19,152 nucleotides of DNA from Cryoendolithus antarcticus (taxonomy: Eukaryota > Ascomycota > Dothideomycetes > Cladosporiales > Cladosporiaceae): assembly GCA_002077065.1 (NCBI GenBank), contig NAJO01000128.1, positions 1 to 19,152 on the forward strand, in the 5' to 3' direction. This document shows positions 9,194 through 17,731 of this stretch, piece after piece (position 1 is the stretch's first letter; the number at the start of each line of letters is the position of its first letter). Both the position numbers and the translations under genes were made by a program. Under the pieces are notes generated by a model. It did no database searches. It saw only the letters and a program-made list of their open reading frames with translations, and was not told the origin of the DNA.

Positions 9194-9826
9194 TCAGCGA
9201 GACCGGTTGGGAGCATAAGAAACCAGATTTTTGGTTGACTCGTTGCTGTCCTGTACTGTCGGCGCGAGACTCAGACTGTCCATTTCAACCTCGCGCTGTA
9301 CTTGCTCCGAGCACTCATTATGCGCCTTGTTCTTCCGCTTGAGACGCAGAAAGCACGCGGTAGGCCAGTATCGTGGCGGATAATTGAGTATCAGAAGCTG
9401 CACCTGTTGACAAGCCAGCCCAGCCAAATTGAATCTGCGTGCGTAGAGAGATGTCCAAATCCAGAAGGGAAACAAATTCCTAGCCAAGACTCAGTTCAAG
9501 CCTAAGCATATGAAGTCGAGGGATGGCTTACAGCTGCCGACAAAGCATTGCGGATATGATGCATATCTTGTGGGAGATGGGCACCTCGGTTCCCAGCACC
9601 TTCGCAGCAGATACGTTTGCGATGCCAATCTCGACAATGGTTGCGAACGTCGGCGGTAGATATTGGGATAGAATTTCAATTTTCTGGTCGCCGTTAGCCC
9701 AAAACACGTAGAGTCTCACCTCGCCTTAGCACCTACTAATGTCTGTTGCGGGATGCTAGTAAGGGAAATCGCAGAGACCTGGAGGCTGAGAACCAGACCC
9801 AGAAATATATACCACCATATCGACAT
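9194..9826 (-). pseudogene. possible secreted or membrane protein remnant
   Basis: ATG at 9826 starts MSIWWYIFLGLVLSLQVSA, a good signal peptide or signal anchor, followed by ISLTSIPQQTLVGAKAR and TGA at 9716-9718. One base out of phase, the next frame reads LYVFWANGDQKIEILSQYLP, then TIVEIGIANVSAAKVLG and hydrophobic ISHKICIISAMLCR, stopping at 9528-9530. This is coherent protein-like sequence, so a single frameshift at about 9717 probably separates two parts of one membrane-associated protein. A further hydrophobic, basic ORF (9194-9487) may be its tail. The family is not recognised. A 36-nt GTGAG...CAG segment at 9717-9682 could mimic an intron but removing it does not restore the better frame. 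Confidence 0.35.
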
Positions 9827-10199
9827 TGGACCCAGGTAACGGACAGAAGCTGCATCGCAAACAGCAGGCTCGTGCGCTTTACAGATTATAGTATGTCTTC
9901 GTTCACGGAAGGCGTCCTTTGTAACACTTATCCGAGGACGCTGTGCCATTATCAAATATATGCTGCTGCACTACGTAAGGAACGCGGTCGCACAGATGTA
10001 TTGCAGTGCACAGACGGACTGCCAGAGGAGGAGGCGAAAGCGGCTCTGTAACAACTTCGGCGGCGCTTACTACGCACCAAATTTACTGTGAGTCACATCA
10101 GGCTCTATGGTGCTGGTATTGTTGGAGGCGCCCACCTTAAAATAGAGCGGACCTGACCCCATGACCCAAGAATCGATCTCGAACTGATTGATAGGCAAC
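9827..10199. other. no gene; region between divergent coding remnants
   Basis: It separates the minus-strand signal-peptide ORF from the plus-strand DUF7924-like gene. Only short chance ORFs are present. TATATA near 9806-9811 lies just inside the minus-strand ORF, not at a promoter position for it. Confidence 0.4.
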
Positions 10200-10229
10200 C
10201 ACGTGTTAAAATCAGACGTAGATCACGTG
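10200..10229. promoter_or_regulatory. paired CACGTG E-boxes upstream of the DUF7924-like gene
   Basis: CACGTG occurs at 10200-10205 and again at 10224-10229, the second inside the 8-bp palindrome TCACGTGA. CACGTG is the core site of bHLH regulators such as Cbf1-type proteins. The pair is 24 bp apart and ends 42 bp before the candidate ATG at 10271. Regulation is inferred from position only. Confidence 0.45.
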
Positions 10230-10270
10230 ACTGATTCCCACTTTCACAGCAGGGCGCATTGCGAATCATC

Positions 10271-11502
10271 ATGTCATCCCTCGAGCGTCTGTGCGTCCAC
10301 ACACTCTGCACACATTGACGATTGTAACCGCCAACCTTACGTGCCTATTCTTGTCAGACGTGGTGCAAGGGGTCTACGACGTACAGCCGTTGCCTGCACC
10401 GCGAGACAATGCGAAAAAATCTGCGCAAACGGAAGCCTTCTCTCCCTTCACCGCCATTGAGCGGGCCTTTCAGTCAGGTGCGATTGCAAAGCTCAAGACA
10501 TATGGTGTGTGCACCCAACTGATCGGCACACAGGAGCCTAAAGCGCGGATCTCGCTATCAGAAGGCGCCCCCAGGACCCCAAGAAGAGACCGGAAAACCC
10601 ATCCGCTCAACTCTCACCATACCGAGCCTTCTTCTGGGAAGAAGCGTAGGCGCCAGGCCGACGAGCAGGCCTCGGAAAAGTTCCAAGAACCCTGCCGCAA
10701 GCGCAACAAAGAAGAGCTCGAAAGAGGGCAGCAGCAGGGTACATATTGCTATAAGGAAGGCGCAAGAGAGCAAGATCCCAGTCAGTGCTGGGCCAGGACT
10801 GGGAAGTGGCCAGAGAAATTCTTTCAAATGAGCGAACCTGGGAGCGATGGATCGAGAAAAAGGCATTGGTCTAGCACGCGGAGTTATTCGAGCAGAGCAA
10901 GAGATGGAAGCGCTCCGCCCGCACATACGGCTGCGTATGAAGAAGAACTGCAACGCTACGGTATAACGTTCGATGATATGACCACCAAACACTTGGTGAC
11001 TGCCAAGAGTAAGGTCATGTGCCAAGCTTTACTGGCCCAGGACGAAACCGCTCCAGCCTACAATTCGTGCTCCGAGGAGGTGTACATCAGGATTTTCCAA
11101 CGAGCGAGCAAATGCAATGAAGAAAGGGTTCGCCGCGATCTTACCCCCCACATTGTGCCTTCAGCAGAGCTCTTGTACGTCCTCGACCACGAGACTACAT
11201 TAGAAAACGTCCGGGAAGAGATGTCCGGAGACTGGACAAAATGCAGTCTGCTCGGCGGCACTCAACCAAGGCCCGACTATGCATATGGCCCATCATCAGC
11301 AACTTTCTCTGAAGAAGAACGCGCAAAACTAGAAAACTACACGAATACTAACAACCCCACCAAGTTCACGGAATCCATGTATTTCCCATTCCTCCTGTGT
11401 GAGGCAAAATGTTGGAAGAAGAACATTGATTCTCCATTGGGGCGAATTCACGTTGCACACGCTCTGTGTCAACCTACCGGAGAATCCCAGCTAGCGGAAT
11501 AG
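10271..11502 (+). CDS. DUF7924-like fungal protein, C-terminally truncated
   Basis: The open frame from 10291 has no in-frame ATG upstream. A possible start is ATG 10271 (MSSLE) spliced over a 71-nt intron (10287-10357, weak GTCTGT donor, good TTGTCAG acceptor) into HVVQGVYDVQPLP. The N-terminal half is basic and disordered (GKKRRRQ, a possible nuclear signal). Then come family hallmarks in order: DPSQCWARTGKWPEKFF, LCQALL-type helix (MCQALLAQDE), RDLTPHIVPSAELL, GGTQPRPDYAYGP and MYFPFLLCEAKCWKK. The pattern PDY...E-x-K resembles the PD-(D/E)XK nuclease-like core. It then diverges and stops at 11500-11502, about 130 residues short of the usual end, losing the segment that normally follows the E-x-K strand. 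Function of the family is unknown. Probably inactive by truncation, although the frame itself has no stop over about 400 codons. Confidence 0.75.
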
Positions 11503-12115
11503 CCGACAGATATTTCACTTTGCAAACGACCAACCCTTTATCCGCGCATTCTCTTTACGTTACAGTCGAGTGCGAAACCAGTGTCCTAAGTTGCGATCCT
11601 TTTCCTGATTGATGACCCGCACAAGCGGGATCAATGCCGCGGCGCTAGATTCAGAGTAGAGAAGTGCAGGTCATTGCCAACAAGCTTCCATCAATGCATT
11701 CGCGACAGACCACCATGGCAAGTCCCGCCGACCCGCTTCATACTACGCGGGGTGATATGGACATCGACGCTACGATCTTTGCTAGACTTGTACAGCCGAC
11801 CATTCTACAGCTGCCAGAACGTAAAAGTATCATCTTGTACGGAAGTCACTGCAGGGCAGGGGGCAGACAGCCCTTGATCATGAGGTCGTACAATTAATTA
11901 CCTGCTACACGCACGATAGTAATTGCAGAGCTCAAGAAGCATTCGGCCCCACGAGTTCTTGATTATATCCAGTTTGTAGGCATGAAGTGACATCCTAAGT
12001 GACACCACCGAAGTTGCCACCCCGAACATCGACGATGTCGCCTGATGGTTCAGTGGTTCGACTATGCTTATGATCTTCTGACTGTACCGTCCCCAATCCT
12101 CCTGGATGCATTCAT
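11503..12115. other. no recognised gene; small ORF with strong ATG context
   Basis: An ATG in strong context (ACCATGG, 11714) opens a 61-codon ORF to 11897 (MASPADPLHTTRGDMDIDAT, then FARLVQPTILQLPER). No family recognised. The missing C-terminus of the DUF7924-like gene was not found in any frame here. AATTAATTA at 11893-11901 is a local AT-rich spot. Confidence 0.35.
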
Positions 12116-14080
12116 TCATGCCCTATCATTGACCACATCACTTTCTACGCTTGCGTCGAAGTATGCGCGGCCTATGCTAAGGCTCAGTATCGAGCCACTT
12201 GCGTAACCAGTGGTGATTTGGTCGTCAAGTACGTCGTAGCAAACGGCTCTGTAATTCCACGGCAGCTGCATCACACGCAGAGACCGATACTGAATCCAGT
12301 TCTGAGACAAGCCCAAGGAGTGGTGCTTATTCGATGTCCTACTTTTTCTGTCCACACCGTTATCGTCGATGTATGTGACTCCCAGATTCCGAATTTGACC
12401 ACGCCGGAGGTCTTCATTTTCCGATAGGGTTTTCGAGTGATGTACCTGTAGAATTTTGAGGCTTTCCCGTATTTTGCCACATCCCACAGCATGATGGTCT
12501 TGCCATCGGATGCCGACGCCAGCTGCCTGCCGTCTGGCGAGAGCGCCACGGCATTGACTCAGCTTGAGTGAACTTCCAGCGTCTGCATCAGTGCAGACTA
12601 GTCGTCTTCCATGTGTGCTAATCTTCTCGACCACGGAGCCATCCTCGAGAGGTTGTTCTGTTTTACTAGGTTTCTGTTAGGAGTGAAAGCGGTTGCAGAG
12701 CTGTGTGTCTGCAGCGGAAAATACGAGATCGTCTGATAGTTCCACACGACAAATCTCGTTGCGCCCCGGACAAGTACAGACACCGCTATCCCCTGATACC
12801 TCCACGCACAGTAAGCCACAGTTGATCCACAACGACACCTGCTTCGAGGAACTTATTTCGGCGTTAAAATTACCGCCCTGAGTGCCCCTGTCGCTTCGAT
12901 ATCACTCGAGAGTCGTTGCAAAAGACTTAGACTTTACAGCCACTCGAGAAAATTGATGCTTAAGGGCGCATCAACCTGCCCTCCTTCTGCGTGAATGCCG
13001 TCGACTAGTCCTGATGGTCCGGCGCTGTCGATGTGCTGCGTGCAGAACGTTGTGGCATACTCCACTTTGGTGAGCAGCTCGTTCTTTTCCTTGATTTCTG
13101 TCGGTTCCGCAGCCGTCCACGTCGAATCGGGACATGGCAGGTTCAGCGGGTTGGCTTTGCGATGCTCTTCCAAGACCGCTATGCTGGTCAGGGCGATGTC
13201 GTCGTGCCCATACGACTCATAGGCTTCGAGCGGAGACTCCCCACGAGTCCCAGCCAGGTAGTCTCGTGCTGACTGGTGCACGAACTCCCCGCTGTTACCT
13301 GGCCTCTCAATGGACGAAGCATACCTCTCAACTACATCCACACTCAACACCTCTTCGCGACCGAGGACGGTCGCGCTTTCCACCTCTACAACAGCCAGCG
13401 GCCGGATTGCCATCATCATCACTTTCAGCATCCGTATGTACCGCTTCACCATACTCGAGTCTCCCTGGTTGAGCTTGAAGAAGATCCGAGAGTACAAGGT
13501 TTCGAGACCTGGTGGGGTTTCGTGGAGCGTATGGAACACCTTGTCTGCGTGCACCTCCTCGAGACGTTTGCACACTAGGCTGACCCACAAGAACATGTCC
13601 TCGGCTGTCTGCATGAGCTCACTCTCGATTTCCTGACGAAGTCCTGGTCCTTACCTGCGTCTGCGATCGAATTCGCCGACTTAAACCGACCGATCTGCAT
13701 TCGTCCAGCGCGTCTAGTTACCACGTACAGCCTGCGACATCCGCACTGTTCCATCATAGCCAGGGAACATCGTCCACAGATCCCGCAGGGACACAGCACT
13801 GCCGTACAAACGCCGATTCTCATCGTATCGCAGCCTTCTGAAGGCTGACTGGACATCCTTTTGCTGCTCGAACAACCGCCGGATGAGTCCCGTGACGATC
13901 ACTTCGGCCGTGTTCAGCTCGCAGTCGGCATTCTAGCAGAAGAAGTTGGTCACGACGACGATGTCGTCTTGTGTATGTTCTGATGGCGCGGAAAGCCGCT
14001 TGATCAGGCCGATGCTCATCATGGTCTTGCCCTTGTCACCGCCGCGGTGACGTTTCGCCGAGAGAGCTGGAACGCCAACT
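12116..14080 (-). pseudogene. NACHT-WD40 NLR-type receptor pseudogene
   Basis: Fungal NLR-like STAND NTPase, family roles in heterokaryon incompatibility and non-self sensing. Order from 14080: Walker A-like GGDKGKTMMSIGLIKRL (one residue short), FFC-stop-NAD at 13933-13935 where FFCQ is expected, GLIRRLFEQQKDVQSAF, Walker B split by a frameshift (RLYVV, then DALDEC at 13697-13714 in another frame), a deletion of roughly 70 or more residues, then AEDMFLWVSLVCKRLEEV, PPGLETLYSRI and EFVHQSARDYLAG. The frame continues to 12480 through stops at 12934-12936, 12853-12855, 12598-12600 (EDD-stop-SAL, Trp expected) and 12559-12561 (HSS-stop-VNAV, Trp expected) into one WD40 blade, VALSPDGRQLASASDGK, IMLWD. 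After a frameshift near 12470 the typical tail LKILQVHHSKTL and LPWNYRAVCYDVL follows, ending at 12116. Normal members have several WD blades; only one remains. Clearly non-functional as read. Confidence 0.85.
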
Positions 14081-14731
14081 TTTTCATCATCGGGTTCATC
14101 AATACGTAATTGGCACGTGAAGGCGATAACAGAGGCTCAAGCTGTCGACAGCTTCATCGCATCGGTATGTAGACTGTCAGCTGTACTGGGAAGGAGGTTT
14201 GTCGGTCGCCATTCATTGGGTAATCGTCAGGAGCCGCAAGAAACGGGTCTTGTTGAGGCATGCCTACAAGCGCACTGAAGCTCGGCAACAGATTTCACAT
14301 CAGAGCGAGGCTTTAGCGGCGCAGCTGCGTGGAGACCAGGTCAAGACGAATGCCAGTTTGCAGCAGCCAGGGCAGGCTCCAGTAGCACGCCTGTGGTAGC
14401 AGAGAACGCGAAGACTGAACGTTGGAATGATGTTGGAACTGCGCCAGCGTGTTTGGATACACGGTTAAGCAGGCGGCTGTCGAGAACGTTGTCCTGTGAA
14501 GTGATATCTTTCGTCCTCAATGAAATGATTGCGTCGCCTAATGAGCTGCTTGCATGCTGCGCAGCTGGACCACCTCCACTGCGCGCCTCCAAACAACATT
14601 CAACTTCGTGCATCGACAGGCGTCCTTTCGAGGCCGCGCTCTGTTTTCCTGCATTTAGAACAATCATCATCATCCAAAGCTCGTCGGTATATCCGAACCC
14701 CACGTCCGCTCCACCTCGCAACTTGGCAGCT
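14081..14731. other. gap between two NLR fragments, no recognisable gene
   Basis: Overlapping ORFs exist on both strands (14341-14721 minus, 14393-14731 plus) but neither shows a motif. The linker that usually joins the NACHT-N domain to the NACHT domain was not found here in either orientation. Confidence 0.45.
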
Positions 14732-15115
14732 ATGTCCCAGGCTACTCCCAGCGCGACTTGTCGCGCATCACAGAAGCTCGTCTCGCCTCAAGCAAAGCAA
14801 GCGCTCCTGGAGAAGGCGGTACTGGCACTTGACCGGAAGAACGAGCTATTATCGAGAAATACCGTGCGGCTGGGTCTCAGGAGATCCAAGCGGTTGTTGG
14901 GGACGCATATAAGGCTGCGCTTGGTCAGAAGGAGGTGTGGGATGACAAACGGTGGCAATGGACATTCCGGGGACAGAAATTAGTGCTGCACGACGAAGCA
15001 GACAAGGCGATAGACTGGGCGAACAGTCTCAAGTCTGTAGGAAACGCAGTTGCAAACATTGACCCTATCTACGTTAGCTTGCCTTAGGCTGGCACGCGTA
15101 TGATCTTGGAGGTAC
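14732..15115 (+). pseudogene. NACHT-N domain of an NLR, truncated
   Basis: ATG 14732 opens MSQATPSATCRASQKLV and a helix (ALLEKAVLALDRKN). After a one-base frameshift near 14840 the frame reads ERAIIEKYRAAGSQEIQAVV, then KRWQWTFRGQKLVLHDEADK, AIDWANSLKSVGNAVANIDP, IYVSLP-stop-AGTRMILEV. This is the N-terminal NACHT-associated domain (NWD NACHT-N) that precedes the NTPase in fungal NLRs, where the family pattern is G-x2-hLRD, K-x2-W, VGD, DP and then LPWAG-x-RhLL. The TAG at 15085-15087 replaces the conserved Trp. Homology ends at about 15,115, where the opposite strand takes over with a different gene. The NACHT itself is missing downstream. The domain precedes the NTPase in the family and may be the displaced head of the NLR on the minus strand at 12116-14080. 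Confidence 0.8.
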
Positions 15116-17115
15116 GCAAGTGCACGTCCAGTCGACTCCGGAATCAGCACGATACGGTTACCTCCCCTTAGCGGCTTGGGTACAATCCTGTTCCGAAAAC
15201 CAATCAACTTGCCAATGGACTGGACTCTGTCCACAAACATGGAACGAAATTCCTTAGACTTCAGCAGGGAGGAACCTCTTTGAAGTGAGAACCCCAGCCG
15301 AAGACTAGGGATATCGATTTTCAGTGTATTGCCCAGCGGCTGAAATATAGTGTGGATGCTGGTGATCTGAGCCATCGGGTCGAGCACATGAGATACACGT
15401 CGCGACGTCAGACTATCGATGCCACCGAGGGAGCGCCCAGCTTTCGTCTGCCGCCACTTCGCATGCCCAGACAACTTCGACAAAATCCAGTTCTCTAGTG
15501 AGCCCGCGTACCAAGGTTGGTCTGCTGGTCGAAATTGTACCGTATGTGTCGCAGCGTGGAAACAATGTACATGTTCTTGAACAAAGTGCCTAGGGTAAGC
15601 CCCTTCCACAAGGCGGGCTGGAATCGTTTCATAGATATGGCCGTCCTTTGATGATTTTGCGACCAGGTCCTCGTAGGGCGACTTACGTGGTATTGCCATG
15701 CCTAGCTCAACAGTATGACCTCCAAATGCACCTTTGGTTGAGAATTGGAAACCAAGGCTTGCAGACGGCATGACCCCAACGATGCTGCTTCCAAAAAGCC
15801 TGCCGTACAAGGCATGAGAGCGGTAACTTTTTGGCGGCTTGTTCAGTGGTCAGCCCTCGGCAAGCAGCGCACCGCTGAGCAGGTTATAATGTACCCTCAT
15901 GCTCGCACCTTGCACGGGAGCAGTTTCTGTAGTCAGCCAGTAATCTACAGCGGCTGGACTCCAGCCGTTGCATCCCGGCTCATACGCAGACCACGACTCA
16001 CGGATTGCACGGTCCAGCCCTCGAGGACACTGCGCGAGGATCTTGTAGAGGTGATATAGCAGTCGTTTGAAGCGGAGGTCAAGAAGAATCGAATGTCTTT
16101 CCCGATGGTTCGGATGTGCCTGCCCGCCTTCTTGGACCACGATGGAGCTCTGCACAAGAATCGAGACATTGTTTGCTTGAGCACAGATACCGGCGAGATG
16201 GTGATCATCAACATCAAATGTCAGGGTGCAAATAAGAGCCACCTCAGTGCTCTTAGCAATGAACGTGGTCTTGTCGCAGTCGTCAACAGCTGCATAAGAC
16301 TTCTCCCGCAGATCCACTATCCAACTAATTGCAACATCACGAGCGCTCGTCAAGAAAGCCAAGCACGCCTTCTGTACATCTGCTGAAGGGCCAAGAGAAA
16401 GTAAGCGAGCAGCGATGGATGTGAAAATGCGGACCGCCTGAGAGAATTCCTAATTCTGTTTGACTGTTCGCAGTGCCCCCGTAAGGTTTCGGACTAGGGA
16501 AAACGCGTTCTCATCATAACGTAACATGTCATGAGACTCGCGCACGACGCTTGAATTGGGTGGGCCAGTTTGATGAATGCATTGGAGAAAGACCAGAGTC
16601 GTCTCTGGCTTCTTGAAGTCCACACCAGGCATGGCGAGTTGAAGGAGAATGTTTGCCCATTGTATGTGGTGTCCAAGTGGCACAATAGCCAATTCCCTGT
16701 ACTCTTCGAGTGTCATGTCTTCTGGACAAGAATCTTGGGTGGCAATAACGACATTTGGTTCGGGTCCATCTGGTGCTGAGACCGGACGAAAGATGAAACG
16801 CTGGAGAGCTTGGCAAGGCAACTTGTATGTACAAGCCAGAGGAATGACGTCCTTGAAAGCGATTGGACCCATGTATGCATCACTTGTTGCATCGTAGTAC
16901 TGATATTGCAGACCGTTGCGAGCACACACTTGGGCGTCAATGAGTGTCGTGACATTCTTGCTCTTGTAGTGCGCGCTTGAAACGGGCTTGACTACAGACA
17001 TCAGGCCAATACGTTGAGATGATGAATTCTTAAAATACCGCCTTAAGTGTGGGTCGTTGGTTGGAGGCTTGTACTGTGATTGAGCCCGTACTTGGCGCAC
17101 GGCTTTACCTCGGGG
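15110..17115 (-). pseudogene. internal fragment of a giant DUF6606/DUF3638-type fungal protein
   Basis: One minus-strand frame is open from 17253 to 14980 with only two stops, TAG 16450-16452 and TGA 15850-15852. Recognisable family landmarks in order: HLRRYFKNSSSQRIGLMSVV, DAQVCARNGLQYQYYDA, LPCQALQRFIF, SCPEDMTLEEYRELA, then HIQWANILLQL, LVFLQCIHQTGPP, SARDVAISWIVDLRE, LICTLTFDVD, VHYNLLSGALLAEG, PLNKPPKSYRSHALYGRLFG, DGHIYETIPARLVEGAYPRH, IDIPSLRLGFSLQ, EFRSMFVDRVQSIGKLIGFR and RIVLIPESTG. Full-length members are around 3,000 residues, fungal, with P-loop and DUF3638/DUF3645 regions of unknown function. Only a central part of about 670 residues is here; both ends are missing. The frame runs on by chance into opposite-strand NLR (14980-15110) and MFS (17120-17253) sequence, so I set the edges where that other homology begins. 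Confidence 0.8.
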
Positions 17116-17119
17116 GTGA

Positions 17120-17488
17120 GTGCTCGAGTTTTCACTGTTCTCCACGGTCGCGGTGCTGATATGGACGTGCCAGGCTATACTCAGCCTGCAGATCGCTTGG
17201 GCCACTACGTTGGCAGATGCACACATCGCATCCAGCGCTATCGGCATCGTCATGGGCTCTACGTCCCTTTTGTACGTAGGCTGGCAGTATCACTGGAGCG
17301 GAGAGCGAGCATAAGCTGACGGCTGGTATTTCCATAGCACCCTCTTCGGCACGCCGATCAGTGGCGCACTGGTCAAACATGGCTACAATGCTCTGTCATG
17401 TTGGTCTGGAGCGACGCTGCTGGTCGGTGCGATACTGGTGGCTGCTTCGAGGATCACTCAGGATCGAAGACTGCGCGCGCGGGTATGA
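17120..17488 (+). pseudogene. C-terminal exons of an MFS (monocarboxylate-type) transporter
   Basis: Two exons, 17120-17271 and 17338-17488, joined by a 66-nt intron, give the end of a 12-helix major facilitator: a hydrophobic helix (FSLFSTVAVLIWTCQAIL), then LADAHIASSAIGIVMGSTS, LFTLFGTPISGALVKHGYNA, and LSCWSGATLLVGAILVAASR, ending RITQDRRLRARV at TGA 17486-17488. The GTPISGAL and GYNALS signatures are typical of fungal MCT-like permeases. Only about 100 of the usual 400-500 residues are present; the 5' part is missing and the opposite strand upstream belongs to the DUF6606-type fragment. Intron and frame are well kept, so this loss is by truncation and not point decay. The left boundary is uncertain by tens of bases. 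Confidence 0.7.
17272..17337 (+). other. predicted 66-nt intron
   Basis: Donor GTACGT at 17272, branch-like GCTGAC about 23 nt before the acceptor, acceptor CCATAG ending at 17337. Splicing joins GSTSLF and TLFGTPISG of the MFS reading frame. Confidence 0.75.
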
Positions 17489-17731
17489 GATCGGGCAGTC
17501 TTTGGTTCGAGGACTGGGCACTGGCTGTACCGTAAGAGATCCAAGAGCTTCCAGATGGTCCAGCTGGGCTAGTCTCTTGAATGTACAGATTCACGGACAT
17601 CTCAACTCTATGGTCGTCGGACAGTCTTGAGATCATGCTACCAAGCTTGTTATGCCTTCACCGCCATATGCAACACCACCCTTGTCATGCCCTAACCACC
17701 AGAATCATACCCATCCCCAGACCCACCCACC
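17489..17731. other. convergent intergenic spacer
   Basis: 243 bp between the converging MFS fragment and CSC1-like gene. The part next to the latter is C/A-rich on the plus strand (17660-17760), a G/T-rich 3' end on the mRNA sense. No terminator or poly(A) signal can be assigned with confidence. Confidence 0.4.

Noticed and set aside
9682..9717. GTGAGA...GGCTAAC...CCAG segment, 36 nt, on the minus strand
   Set aside because: Splice signals look good but the length is below the usual fungal minimum and splicing puts the following sequence in the less protein-like frame.
12040..12115. tRNA-like A-box (TGGTTCAGTGG)
   Set aside because: No B-box (GGTTCRANTCC) at a workable distance and no acceptor stem could be paired.
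13134..13636. Plus-strand ORFs of about 100-112 codons
   Set aside because: Shadows of the NLR coding frame on the minus strand.
14341..14721. 126-codon minus-strand ORF between the NLR fragments
   Set aside because: No motif, no ATG start, and it overlaps an equally open plus-strand ORF; probably chance in GC-balanced sequence.
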